Assembly: GCA_947177425.1 (NCBI GenBank)
Contig: CAMWUN010000005.1
Coordinates: 1 to 64,000 of the forward strand
DNA length: 64,000 bases
Direction of reading: 5' to 3'
Source of the DNA: an uncultured bacterium
GTDB lineage: Bacteria > Bacillota > Clostridia > Lachnospirales > Lachnospiraceae
A model generated the notes under the pieces. It made no database searches, was not told the DNA's origin, and saw nothing but the letters and a program-made list of their open reading frames with translations. Of this stretch, positions 39,016 to 49,021 are shown piece by piece. Position 1 is the first letter of the stretch; each line of letters starts with the position of its first letter. Position numbers and translations under genes: made by a program.

Positions 39016-40777
39016 CCTTTTCCTCTTTCTTACACGGAATTCTTACTTTAATCTCGGTTTCTTTTCCAAAATCACTGTAGATACTCAAAGCATCTTCAAT
39101 TCCGTAGAAAAGTTCTATCCGCTGTTTGACACTGTAAATACCAAATCCTGATTTCCTTGTCCTGTACTCTCCCCTTAATATTTTATCTATCTTATCCCGC
39201 TCAATACCTGCCCCATTATCCCATACAGAAAATTCAATCATTTCATCTCCCAATGCCTTTACAGATATTCTTAATTCTCCCGCGCACTCTTTCTGGCGCA
39301 TACCGTGGTGAATGGCGTTTTCCACCAGCGGCTGCAGGATAAGCTTTAAAATCAAAACCTCCTGTACTTTCTCATCAACATCGTATGTTACCCGGATATC
39401 CCCATCGTAGCGGATATTTATAATTGTTATATAGCTTTTTATGATATCCAGTTCCTCCCAGACAAAAAGCATTTGCCGTCCGCTGTTTAAACTGTTCCGG
39501 TAAAACCGGCCAAGCGCCTGTGTCATCTGAAAGCTTTTTTTCTGATCTCCAATCAGCGTCAGTCCGCTGATTGCATCCAGTGTGTTATATAAAAAATGAG
39601 GGCTTATCTGTTCCAGTATCAAATTTAGTTCGTTTTCCCGAAGCAGCTTTTCTTTCTGTTTTGTCTGCTCCAGTAACCCCCGTATGGAATGAAGCATACC
39701 ATTATAGGCACGCTTTAAGTTGCTGATTTCATCTTCACATCCTTCTTCTATAGCCATATCCTCCGGTATGGAATCTGCAGATGTCATCTGCTCCTCCATT
39801 TTCTGAATCGGCCAGCTCAGCACATAGGAAATATAGAACCAGCACAAAATAAGCAGAAGCACATTAAAGCTAAGTACAAACAAAGTCTGCCCATATCCGG
39901 CGGACACGGCAAAGCTGTCTAAAGGTATCTTGGCGACAATATTCCAGCCCTCTACCACGGAAGAAATCTTTTTATATACCGCGGAATTCTTTCCGGCTTT
40001 TACAATTTTTACCTCATCTTCGGCCAGACTTAAGATAATATCTTTATCTGTTTTATATTGCCCACTGTCTTCTGTTCCAAAAATCAGTTCATCACCCTGC
40101 AAAATATAAAAACCGGAATTCAAATTCTCACCAACTGTTGAAAAGCTGTTGCGAATCGTCTTTTCATCAATATTCACCATAAGAATCCCAAGCTTTGAAT
40201 AGTCAGTCTTCTTTTTTATCAGCTTTATCATAGACAAAACATTTCTGTTCTGGCTTTTATAGCTGACCATGCCTCCTCCATCCGTTTCAAATATCCAATT
40301 GCCGTCCAAATCAAGCACCCTGTCATACCAGTATGCCTCCTCAACCGGAATATTGTTTTTAAAGACCACCTCATCTCTGTTACAGCTATATACATTCCCT
40401 AAATTGTCATAGAATATAATAGACGATATATAGTCGCCGGCCAGCATAATATTAACCAGACAGTCCTGTAAGTCTGATCGTGTTTCCACAGTCAGGTTTC
40501 CCTTTGATATTTCATCCAGTGTATCCTGAAACATTTTGCTCCAGAAAACAGCATAAGTATCCTGATTAACATGCTCAATCATCAGATTCATATTGTTATC
40601 AATCGCAAGCAATGTCTGGGTTGTCATTTCCCCAATCTGGTTCAGCATGGCTTTTTTGTTATTGTAGACCACAGCCGCAATGGATACCAGGGACGTGGCT
40701 ATAATGCATGTGACGAACAATCCCCACAGCTTTGTTTTAATCTTCACTTTCTTCCAGGCAATTCTATTCAATCTCAT
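38996..40777 (-). CDS. Sensor histidine kinase (YesM/LytS-like)
   Basis: TM region, cache-like sensor, EQISPHFLYNTLDAI, NGAGIERDKIDKIL; start trimmed to MRLNRIAWKK to clear the upstream CDS. Confidence 0.9.
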   Translation of the reverse strand: MRLNRIAWKKVKIKTKLWGLFVTCIIATSLVSIAAVVYNNKKAMLNQIGEMTTQTLLAIDNNMNLMIEHVNQDTYAVFWSKMFQDTLDEISKGNLTVETRSDLQDCLVNIMLAGDYISSIIFYDNLGNVYSCNRDEVVFKNNIPVEEAYWYDRVLDLDGNWIFETDGGGMVSYKSQNRNVLSMIKLIKKKTDYSKLGILMVNIDEKTIRNSFSTVGENLNSGFYILQGDELIFGTEDSGQYKTDKDIILSLAEDEVKIVKAGKNSAVYKKISSVVEGWNIVAKIPLDSFAVSAGYGQTLFVLSFNVLLLILCWFYISYVLSWPIQKMEEQMTSADSIPEDMAIEEGCEDEISNLKRAYNGMLHSIRGLLEQTKQKEKLLRENELNLILEQISPHFLYNTLDAISGLTLIGDQKKSFQMTQALGRFYRNSLNSGRQMLFVWEELDIIKSYITIINIRYDGDIRVTYDVDEKVQEVLILKLILQPLVENAIHHGMRQKECAGELRISVKALGDEMIEFSVWDNGAGIERDKIDKILRGEYRTRKSGFGIYSVKQRIELFYGIEDALSIYSDFGKETEIKVRIPCKKEEKDGEGYH

Positions 40778-40785
40778 GGCTGTTT

Positions 40786-42252
40786 TTATTTTAGCTTGAT
40801 TAATGCGACTCCATGTTCCGGAAGGCAGAATTCCAAGCTTATCCCATTCTCTGTTTTTGTTACACATAGCGTTTCTTCCTGAACAAAAGATGCTCTTTTT
40901 AAACTCTTTATCTGCTCTGTATCCGGATAAACCGGTGAACCCATTTTCTCCCACTCGCTTCTTGCATTTGCATGGGCATCATCAATTCTCTGAATGGAGG
41001 CAGAAACTACTGAAATATTCTTTATGTCAATTTTTATGTTTTCTGCTTTTATCGGCTTTCCAGGCATCTCATGATTATATGCAATAATACACATTTTTTC
41101 GTCCCTGCCGCTGGCTGCAAAAACACCTGCTGTTCCCTGCTCGGCTTCCTTCTGGTACTGCCGGCTGCCCAACTGATGCATCAATTCCAGGGCACGATAG
41201 GCAGGTTTGGGAATTCCATGGATAGTCTGCAGTCCAAACCCGCCGCGAAATTCTCCCGGCGCCTGCCCATGCTCCTCAAAAATGTCCGAAAATGTCCAAA
41301 AAGAGTATATATCAGCATATCCATAGTTATCAAGCAAAGTCTTTACCATCAATGCTGAACTGTATGAGGTGTCATGGACTGCATCCCCTTCGTTGGCGGA
41401 TGTGTTCCATTCCGTATAGTATAGCGGCAGTTCTCCTGCCTCAGCCTTTGCTTTTTTCGCCATTCTTGTAAGAATTCCTCTTCTGTCTACTTCCCCACCG
41501 GTGTCCCTTTTTTCCTTTTGGATAAAATCATCCAGGTTCATATCCCCGTTCCAGTTAGGATCATCGGTCGGATAATGATGCGTTGAAATGAAATCTATAG
41601 GCACATGATTCTTTTTGCAATATTCAATTATATCCAAAATCCATGCATTATTTGCAGTAGAGGGACCTCCTGTTCTTAATCCGGCATCAACAGATTTTAT
41701 TGCCCTTACTGTATGTTCATATAAAGTAAAATAATCTTCCTGATTCCCAGCAAAAAAGAACTTAAGGTTTGGCTCATTCCAAACTTCAAAATACCATTTT
41801 TGCACCTCTTCCACGCCATAACGTTCCACTAGATGCTGGATAAATGTGACGATAAAGGAATCCCAGAGCTGAAAATCCTTTGGCATGGTAACATTTCCTT
41901 TATAATGAAAGCACGTTTGCTCTCCGGACGCAAAAGGCGATGGCATGAAGCTAATCTCAATAAACGGCCGCATATCTATACTTAACAGAAAATCAATAAT
42001 ATTATCTATATTTACAAAATTGTATTCCAGACCCCCATGCTCTTTTTCAAAAACCACACTCATATCATCATTCAAAATTCCGTGAAAACGCACATATTGA
42101 AATCCAACATCCTCTTTCACCTTTTTCAATTGATTTCGGTAATCCTCTCTTAACGCTGTATAGCCATGGCATGACCCGACACACTTTTCCCAATAATGTT
42201 CAAAATCTTTCGTTGATGCAGCAGCATCCAGATGAAACTGTAAATGACCCAT
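40786..42252 (-). CDS. Glycoside hydrolase family 39 (beta-xylosidase-like)
   Basis: YFEVWNEPNLKFFFAGNQEDYF, PLYYTEWNTSANEGD; RBS ggagg before ATG 42252. Confidence 0.88.
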   Translation of the reverse strand: MGHLQFHLDAAASTKDFEHYWEKCVGSCHGYTALREDYRNQLKKVKEDVGFQYVRFHGILNDDMSVVFEKEHGGLEYNFVNIDNIIDFLLSIDMRPFIEISFMPSPFASGEQTCFHYKGNVTMPKDFQLWDSFIVTFIQHLVERYGVEEVQKWYFEVWNEPNLKFFFAGNQEDYFTLYEHTVRAIKSVDAGLRTGGPSTANNAWILDIIEYCKKNHVPIDFISTHHYPTDDPNWNGDMNLDDFIQKEKRDTGGEVDRRGILTRMAKKAKAEAGELPLYYTEWNTSANEGDAVHDTSYSSALMVKTLLDNYGYADIYSFWTFSDIFEEHGQAPGEFRGGFGLQTIHGIPKPAYRALELMHQLGSRQYQKEAEQGTAGVFAASGRDEKMCIIAYNHEMPGKPIKAENIKIDIKNISVVSASIQRIDDAHANARSEWEKMGSPVYPDTEQIKSLKRASFVQEETLCVTKTENGISLEFCLPEHGVALIKLK

Positions 42253-42360
42253 TTCGATTTCCTCCAAATTAAAAATATGATTCCATCTTACATGATTTCG
42301 TAATGATGATTAAATTATTTCTATCATCTGCGTTTATCCAAATCAATACGACCATTTTAT

Positions 42361-42391
42361 AAAGTCAAAATTGCAACATAAAATGTCAAAA
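42361..42391 (-). promoter_or_regulatory. 21-bp-period tandem TTTTGAC motif upstream of GH39
   Basis: Minus strand TTTTGACATTTTATGTTGCAATTTTGACTTT. Confidence 0.6.
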
Positions 42392-42402
42392 CTACACACT
42401 CC

Positions 42403-42431
42403 CTGCCATATTTCGCGGTCCAGCTTATTGT
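42403..42431 (-). repeat. 29-bp dispersed repeat
   Basis: Minus strand ACAATAAGCTGGACCGCGAAATATGGCAG. Confidence 0.6.
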
Positions 42432-42478
42432 AAAAAGAGCCAGTAACCTGCATTTCCATGCGTTTACTGGCTCTTTTA
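42432..42478 (-). terminator. Intrinsic terminator of small-protein locus copy 2
   Basis: AAAAAGAGCCAGTAA-cctGCATTTCCATGCgt-TTACTGGCTCTTTT. Confidence 0.78.
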
Positions 42479-42521
42479 TTCCCGAAAGTCATTCTTTTGT
42501 TTTTCCATACCGCTTATCAGC

Positions 42522-42707
42522 CTATTTCTTTAGCATCTGATAAACAAGGGCTGCATTGGTATTCCCTGACATTGCAAGCATACCGCAAGCGATTTCCGCA
42601 CCATACTCTTCCATTGTTGTCCTGAAATATTCTGCGATTCTCTCCTTAAGGGATACTCTGTTTCTGCCTTCTGTGTAGGCTTTTCCTTTTAAAGCTATTG
42701 TACTCAT
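42522..42707 (-). CDS. 61-aa small protein of unknown function, copy 2
   Basis: MSTIALKGKAYTEGRNRVSLKERIAEYFRTTMEEYGAEIACGMLAMSGNTNAALVYQMLKK. Confidence 0.8.
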   Translation of the reverse strand: MSTIALKGKAYTEGRNRVSLKERIAEYFRTTMEEYGAEIACGMLAMSGNTNAALVYQMLKK

Positions 42708-42835
42708 AACTTAACCTCTCTTTCTTTTTAACATCAGGATGGCTGGCATCCTTTGTCACAATAAGCTGTTTTTGTTTTCGCTTTCGCTTTACATGTTATA
42801 TCTTACAGCTTAAAAGAGAGGAATTCTAGGTTAGA

Positions 42836-42866
42836 TTTTGACTCTTTTTAAGGCGATATTGACTTT
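42836..42866 (+). promoter_or_regulatory. 21-bp-period tandem TTTTGAC/TATTGAC motif
   Basis: TTTTGACTCTTTTTAAGGCGATATTGACTTT. Confidence 0.65.
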
Positions 42867-43000
42867 TCATTTCACTTTTGCTAAATTAAAATAACAGTCA
42901 GCGTACCACTCTGCCGCCAGTTGCTGCTTCTTACATCCGGCATACTGAATAACAACTAACAATAAAAAATATTTAACATCTTTTAAGCAGGAGACACTTT

Positions 43001-43849
43001 ATGGAAAACTCATACTATGCAGCAGCAAGCCCCTTGTCCACGGGAATATCCATTGCATACACCACCGCTCCCGGCGGTTATTTTCCCCTGCACTGGCATG
43101 AAGAACTGGAAATCCTGTATCCCCTAAACGGTGCGGCGGATATCACCATTGAAGGGAAAAATTTCCGTCTTTTGAACAAACATATGCTTGTTGTGGAATC
43201 CCGCAAGGTACACAGCACTTACACTTATGACGAACTCTCTATGTTCGTCTGTATTCATGTATCCAAAAAGCATATCCGTCAGTATTTCCCGGAAATAGAC
43301 TCTTATCAGATTCTCTGTACCCCGGAGGACGCATCCGACGAACTGTTTCCCTTATACCGGAGCGCCTGCGAACTGCTAGAAGCTCTGACAAGACTGTATA
43401 TGGAGGAGCCGCCCACTTACCGCATGGAAGCCGAAGGGATTGTGCTTCAGATCGTATCCCGCTTAATCCGCTTTTTTTCCGTAAAAAAGCCCCAGCCATA
43501 CCATGGCAGCGACACCCCTGCAATGGAACGCATCCGGGATGTCATCACCTATGTGGAGGAACATTTCAGGGAACCTGTTGCCCTGGACGATGCTGCCAGC
43601 CTGTTAGGTCTGGGCAGGGAGTATTTCTGCCGCTTTTTTAAGAAAAATATGGGCATGACCTTTTTAAACTATTTAAATGAGGTCAGACTGGCTCATGCTT
43701 ATGCTGATTTGTTAAATACAAATGCCCCCATTTCCGAAGTCATGGAGGCAAATGGTTTTACAAACCAGAAACTGTTTAATTCTTCTTTTAAAGCGCTCTA
43801 TGGATGCACGCCTTCATCCATCCGCCGGGAGCATTCCAATGCAGAATAA
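43001..43849 (+). CDS. AraC family transcriptional regulator
   Basis: N-terminal cupin (HWHEELEILYPLNG), C-terminal AraC HTH. Confidence 0.88.
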   Translation: MENSYYAAASPLSTGISIAYTTAPGGYFPLHWHEELEILYPLNGAADITIEGKNFRLLNKHMLVVESRKVHSTYTYDELSMFVCIHVSKKHIRQYFPEIDSYQILCTPEDASDELFPLYRSACELLEALTRLYMEEPPTYRMEAEGIVLQIVSRLIRFFSVKKPQPYHGSDTPAMERIRDVITYVEEHFREPVALDDAASLLGLGREYFCRFFKKNMGMTFLNYLNEVRLAHAYADLLNTNAPISEVMEANGFTNQKLFNSSFKALYGCTPSSIRREHSNAE

Positions 43850-43946
43850 CTGCTTTTTACCATACAAATCCAACACTCCGCGGCACCTGTCAAATGCGTC
43901 AATCCGCCAGTTCCCCTTGTATCTTAGCTTAATCATTCATTAAATA

Positions 43947-44030
43947 GTACGACAGCATTTATTCTTTATACGATATAATTTATGGTTTTTGCAGCATACA
44001 ATTGACACCGGAGAAGGATTCACTTATCTT
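43947..44030 (+). promoter_or_regulatory. Promoter with conserved upstream activating block
   Basis: GTACGACAGCATTTATTCTTTATACGATAT; TTGACA (44002)-17 bp-TATCTT (44025); parallels 29616-29699. Confidence 0.75.
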
Positions 44031-44149
44031 AAAATCATCCTTTGAAGGGATACGTAATAATAAAAACACTCTCTCAGCCTATGCAATACAATTTCAATGT
44101 AAAAGAGGGTATATCCTGTTTTACAGACATGGAAAGGAGACATGTTTCT

Positions 44150-45715
44150 ATGAAAACAGCATCTATTTTTACATCCCATATGATATTTCAGCGTGGAAAA
44201 GATATACATATCTGGGGTGTCGGAGAAGAAAACGAAAAAGTATCCGTAACGCTGCAATATTCAGAATCCGGCCAGCCTGTGGTCATCCCCTCATCCTGCT
44301 CTGTGCAGACTGCAGTACAGGACGGGTGCTGGCATATCATACTTCCGCCTTTGGATGTCTGCAGAAATGTAGTCTGCATAATCTGTGGGGAATCAGAAAC
44401 CATTACTCTGGAAGATATTTCGATTGGAGATGTATATCTTGCCGGAGGCCAGTCCAATATGGAATTCTGGATGCGCTATGACGCAGACCTGGCGGCAGAA
44501 CGAAATATCTGTGCCAATCAGGATATCCGCTTTTATGACTGTCCCGAAATATGCTATGAAGGTCAGGAACAGGACTTTGATTATTCCAAAATGGGATTCT
44601 GGAGAACCTGTGACCCAGAAAATATCGAATATTTCAGTGCCGTTGGCTACTATTTTGCCAAAGAAATCCAGCGAAGCCAGCAGATTCCTGTCGGCATCAT
44701 CGGTTGTAACTGGGGCGGCAGTACCGCTTCTGCATGGATGGATGAAGAACACCTGTCAAAACACGGACAAATCTGGCTGGACGAATACCAGGAAGGTCTG
44801 AAAAATATTCCGGAAGATTACGTTGAGAACTTCCGCAAAAATCCGATGAATGACCGGGGAAATCCATTTGAGAATGCATTCGGCGAAACCATGCTCTTCG
44901 GCCTCTCCCACGAAGAACAGCTTAAATTCATGAAAGAGAATCCTTCCGACGACTCTATAAACCTGATTGGTCCATGCCACCAGAACCGTCCCGGTGGTCT
45001 ATATGAATTTATGCTGAAAAAAACTGCACCTTTTCCCGTCAGCGGTGTGCTCTGGTATCAGGGAGAAAGTGACGAAACCCACGCTGCAATCTACAAGGAT
45101 GTGCTTTCTGATATGATTGACTGCTGGAGAGAATTGTGGCATGACACACTGCCCTTCTTCTGCGTACAGCTTGCGCCTTTTGACGTCTGGCTGGAATGCA
45201 CCGGCGATAACTTCCCTGTCATAAGGCAGCAGCAGTATGACCTATCCCGGGAAAAAGAAGGTGTATTCTTGATTTCCAGTTCCGATGGGGGCATGCGCTA
45301 TGACATCCATCCGAAAAAAAAGCAGCCTATCGGATACCGGCTGGCGTTATGTGCACGCAGCTATATATATGGAGAGGATATCTCCTGGGATGCGCCCGTG
45401 ATGGACAGCGTCGTGCTAAAAGACAGAACACTCCTTCTGCACTTTGCACATGCTTATGAAGGATTGTCCATGCAGGGCAGTCTGCAGGCATTACAGATTT
45501 TCGGCATAACCCCAGAAGGTAAACGGACGGAAATACCTGCGGACTCCTGCCAGTATATGGCAGGCGGCGAACAGATAACCGTTATTCTTCCTGATGCGGT
45601 TCTTTTTGCCGAACTGGAAATCGCATTCGCATATACCCCCTACTATGAAGTGAACCTGTACAACAGCGCAGGCATTCCCGCTATTCCGTCCCGGATTGTT
45701 ATGAAAACCATGTAA
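44150..45715 (+). CDS. Sialate O-acetylesterase-like (SGNH/GDSL) carbohydrate esterase
   Basis: VYLAGGQSNMEFWM, GIIGCNWGGSTASAWM, VLWYQGESD; start moved to MKTASIF (AAAGGAG RBS). Confidence 0.87.
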   Translation: MKTASIFTSHMIFQRGKDIHIWGVGEENEKVSVTLQYSESGQPVVIPSSCSVQTAVQDGCWHIILPPLDVCRNVVCIICGESETITLEDISIGDVYLAGGQSNMEFWMRYDADLAAERNICANQDIRFYDCPEICYEGQEQDFDYSKMGFWRTCDPENIEYFSAVGYYFAKEIQRSQQIPVGIIGCNWGGSTASAWMDEEHLSKHGQIWLDEYQEGLKNIPEDYVENFRKNPMNDRGNPFENAFGETMLFGLSHEEQLKFMKENPSDDSINLIGPCHQNRPGGLYEFMLKKTAPFPVSGVLWYQGESDETHAAIYKDVLSDMIDCWRELWHDTLPFFCVQLAPFDVWLECTGDNFPVIRQQQYDLSREKEGVFLISSSDGGMRYDIHPKKKQPIGYRLALCARSYIYGEDISWDAPVMDSVVLKDRTLLLHFAHAYEGLSMQGSLQALQIFGITPEGKRTEIPADSCQYMAGGEQITVILPDAVLFAELEIAFAYTPYYEVNLYNSAGIPAIPSRIVMKTM

Positions 45716-45765
45716 ACATTCTATTGCAGATTTACATATTTAATGCTATCGTAATTTCCTGTCTG

Positions 45766-45808
45766 CAAAAAATGCTCCCTGCGTCTGCACGCAGAGAGCA
45801 TTTTGTAT
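45766..45808. terminator. Bidirectional intrinsic terminator between convergent genes
   Basis: AAAATGCTCcCTGCG-tctg-cACGCAGaGAGCATTTT. Confidence 0.8.
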
Positions 45809-45821
45809 CATGTCCCATCCG

Positions 45822-46859
45822 CTATATAAGTGTCCTGTCCAGCCAGTTGACAAACAGATCCTTCCACTGCTCCACCGCAGAATAATCCGGCACGCTCATG
45901 CCGGGTATGGGAGGCGCAGGCTGGGGTTTACAGCCTCCGAATCCATGTCCCCCATAGGGAAATATATGCATTTCAAAAGGTACCTTTTTCTCCCTGCATG
46001 CCCCTGCAAAATCCACCATATGGAAAGGGTCAATTACGTTATCATCCAGGGTATTGCACAAAAACATGGGAGCATCACCCTCTTTCACGTGGGTTTTCAT
46101 CTCATACCGCTCACTGAACTGCTTTCTTTTCTCCGGGTTATTGTAAGTTTCCACATCAGCCATAACTACCTGAATCTTGTCGTCTGCCACTGTTACCGCC
46201 GGATAAATAAGTCCCACCCCGTTGGGAATCCCGCTGACCTTATCAATTTCATCCGGTTCGTATCCCGCTTCTTCTACCGGCGCATCCCCGAAGCAGACCG
46301 CCTGCACACCTGCAAGATTGCCCCCTGCTGAAAATCCCAGGGTCGCTATCCCGTCCGGTTCAAAGCCATACTCTTTCGCATGAAACCGCAGGAAACGGAC
46401 TGCCCGCTGGAGGTCAAGAAACATATAAGGTGCTCTGTAAGGATAAGACCTGTACCAGAGTACAAAGCAACTGATTCCGGCCGCATTCAGAAACTCTGCA
46501 ATATCCTTCCCTTCGTTTTCAATGCTTTTGGACAGATATGCGCCTCCCGGGCAGGAAATCACGCATTTTTTACTGCCTGGAACAAGATAAGGCACTAAAA
46601 AGGGAATATCGTCATAGGTTTCCTCTGCATAACCATCCTTAATTTCCTCCCGGTATGTAAGGGTGTCATTTCCCCGCATATCACCGATTAAATCCGTTGT
46701 TTTATCCCAGATACCGGGATATTTGGTAAAAATCTCCTGAAAAGTCAGGGTATCATCCCAGTTCATCCGGTCATGTTTGCTTTTTCCCGTATTGCCGGGC
46801 ACTTTATTTCCCCAAATAGGAATTCTTTCTTTGGATTTTTCAAACTTCATCCTTTTCAC
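45822..46859 (-). CDS. Alpha/beta hydrolase (acetyl-xylan esterase-like)
   Basis: CPGGAYLSKSIENEGKDIAEFLNAAGI, LGFSAGGNLAG. Confidence 0.82.
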   Translation of the reverse strand: MKRMKFEKSKERIPIWGNKVPGNTGKSKHDRMNWDDTLTFQEIFTKYPGIWDKTTDLIGDMRGNDTLTYREEIKDGYAEETYDDIPFLVPYLVPGSKKCVISCPGGAYLSKSIENEGKDIAEFLNAAGISCFVLWYRSYPYRAPYMFLDLQRAVRFLRFHAKEYGFEPDGIATLGFSAGGNLAGVQAVCFGDAPVEEAGYEPDEIDKVSGIPNGVGLIYPAVTVADDKIQVVMADVETYNNPEKRKQFSERYEMKTHVKEGDAPMFLCNTLDDNVIDPFHMVDFAGACREKKVPFEMHIFPYGGHGFGGCKPQPAPPIPGMSVPDYSAVEQWKDLFVNWLDRTLI

Positions 46860-47496
46860 CTCTGGTAACTGATAATAAGTCAGAAAACTTTTCTAATGGA
46901 TAGGTTACTTTTTCGTGGGTTGCCGCTTCACCGATACCTGCCCCATGGAATCCGCCCGCCACAGCCGCGTCAATTCCAGCCAGCGCATCTTCCACCACCA
47001 GACAGTCGGAAGGATCAAGGCCCAGAAAGGCCGCTGCCTTCAAAAAGACTTCCGGATCCGGTTTGGAATAGGTGATATTCGTGCCATCGCTGATTGCGTC
47101 AAAATATCCTTCCAGCCCCAATTGCTTTAAAATCATCTTCGTATTTTTGCTGGAAGATCCGATAGCAAGTTTATGCCCCCTGTTCCTTAACTCATCCAGG
47201 GTGTTCTTTACCTCTTCTGACAGATCCGCAGGAGACATCTGCTCCAGAAGCTTTTTATATATTTCATTTTTCTGCGCCGCCAGCTCTTCCTTCTCCTTTT
47301 CGCTGTATGACTTTTCACTGCGCTCCAGAATAATATCCAGGCTTGCCATCCGGCTGACACCCCTTAAACGGTTATTGATTACCTCATCAAAATACACACC
47401 GATACCGTCCGCCATCTCTTTCCATGCCTGATAATGATACTGGTCTGTAAAGCAGATTACCCCGTCCAAATCAAAAATAATTCCCTTGTAGCTCAT
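46840..47496 (-). CDS. pgmB: Beta-phosphoglucomutase (HAD family)
   Basis: GIIFDLDGVICFTDQYHYQAWK, KPDPEVFLKAA; start at 47496 with RBS gaggag. Confidence 0.87.
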   Translation of the reverse strand: MSYKGIIFDLDGVICFTDQYHYQAWKEMADGIGVYFDEVINNRLRGVSRMASLDIILERSEKSYSEKEKEELAAQKNEIYKKLLEQMSPADLSEEVKNTLDELRNRGHKLAIGSSSKNTKMILKQLGLEGYFDAISDGTNITYSKPDPEVFLKAAAFLGLDPSDCLVVEDALAGIDAAVAGGFHGAGIGEAATHEKVTYPLEKFSDLLSVTRGEKDEV

Positions 47497-47646
47497 ACTG
47501 AAATCTCCTCTCAATTTATACTTGTTATTTGTACTAAAACTATATCATTTTCTTTTTGTGCATTCAAGAAACTTAACTGACAATCTTCTTGCCCCGCCCA
47601 CTTGATTATTATATAATAACCTTAGAAAAACGGGGGTTTGAATACA

Positions 47647-48414
47647 ATGAATCATGTAGAATACATACTTGACTTTGCCGCAAATCTGGGCTGCCGGATG
47701 TTAACTGTCGGCGCAAATCTGGAGCGCGTCAACGATACCATGTTCCGCATCTGCCACAGTTATCAATTAAGTTCCATCAGCATATTCTCATTGAGCACTA
47801 TTATTATCATCAGCGCCAAATCCCAGGACGGGCAGTCCGGGACCAGACAGATTTCCGTGCCTCATGAAGACAAACATCTGGAAAAGCTGAACCGGTTCAA
47901 CCAGCTCTCCCGCAAGGTGTGCGCCAAAACGCCGCCTCCCGAAACACTTTCAAGACTGCTGGAGGAAGCGGAAAAAGTCAGTGATTACTCCCTGCCCGCC
48001 ATTATTTCCGGCTATCTCATTGCAATGACCAGTCTGGGCGTGCTCAACGGCGGAACCATAGGGGATATCATTTCTGCCGACCTCAATACGCTGATTCTGC
48101 TATGGCTGACAGATTTTCTGGATAAGAGGAATATCAACCGGATCGTGGCCAATACCCTCTGCACATGGATCGCCGGAACCCTCGCCATCCTATATGTAAA
48201 GCTGGGAATCGGTGAACATTTCTTTATCATTGTCATTGTCAACAGCATGCTGATGATCCCCGGCACCGCCCTGGTAAATGCGTTCCGCAACATTCTCTGT
48301 GGCAATGAAATGAACGGTATTCTGGAACTTTTGAAGGTCATTCTGGAAACCATGGCAATCGTGTTCGGCCTGATTGTCAGCATATATATGTTTGGAGGCT
48401 TAATTTCATGGTAG
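47647..48414 (+). CDS. Threonine/serine exporter family, ThrE N-terminal-type subunit
   Basis: Polytopic; CRMLTVGANLERVNDTM; ATG 47647 preferred over TTG 47638. Confidence 0.82.
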   Translation: MNHVEYILDFAANLGCRMLTVGANLERVNDTMFRICHSYQLSSISIFSLSTIIIISAKSQDGQSGTRQISVPHEDKHLEKLNRFNQLSRKVCAKTPPPETLSRLLEEAEKVSDYSLPAIISGYLIAMTSLGVLNGGTIGDIISADLNTLILLWLTDFLDKRNINRIVANTLCTWIAGTLAILYVKLGIGEHFFIIVIVNSMLMIPGTALVNAFRNILCGNEMNGILELLKVILETMAIVFGLIVSIYMFGGLISW

Positions 48415-48893
48415 AAAATATAAAACTGATTCTCTTTTCGTTTACTGCTTCTTTTGGATTCGGCATCGTATTCCACATTAAAAAAGAATATTTAATCTGG
48501 GCCGGCCTGGGCGGCGCCCTGACGCGTCTTAGCTATCTGCTCCTGCTGGAAATCATAGACAAACGGTTTGTGTATACCCTTCTGGCCGCCATCATCGCTT
48601 CCCTCTATGCCGAGATCATGGCCCTAGAGTTAAAGACACCATCTACGGTTTTCTTATACCCGGCCATAATCCCGCTGATTCCCGGAGGGCTTCTTTATAA
48701 TACAGCGGTAAACTTCTTTTTGCATGAAACCGCCCTTATGCTTGAAAACGCCAGGGACTGCGCGCTGACCTTAGTTGGAATGAGCATTGGTTTTGTTCTT
48801 ATCTCCACCTTTACCTATTACCGGAGAGTTTACTTTTTCAGCAAGGATATTGCTTCCCACTTTCTGCATTATTCCCACAGGAAAAATTCCTGA
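48408..48893 (+). CDS. Threonine/serine exporter family, ThrE2-type subunit
   Basis: 161-aa polytopic; IIPLIPGGLLYNTAVNF; overlaps the upstream subunit by 7 bp. Confidence 0.82.
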   Translation: MVENIKLILFSFTASFGFGIVFHIKKEYLIWAGLGGALTRLSYLLLLEIIDKRFVYTLLAAIIASLYAEIMALELKTPSTVFLYPAIIPLIPGGLLYNTAVNFFLHETALMLENARDCALTLVGMSIGFVLISTFTYYRRVYFFSKDIASHFLHYSHRKNS

Positions 48894-49021
48894 CGAAAAT
48901 TTCTTTCTGGTTCCGGCGTTTTGTCCGTTTATCCTGTTTTGCGGATGGACAAAACTGCCGGGAAGTCACAGACTGCCTGTTCTCCGCTTTTTGGACTTTT
49001 GCTGTCATTCATTTCCCCAAT

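Noticed and set aside
40778-40954. N-terminal extension of the histidine kinase ORF
   Set aside because: Overlaps the GH39 CDS in another frame; kinase start better placed at 40777 (MRLNRIAWKK).
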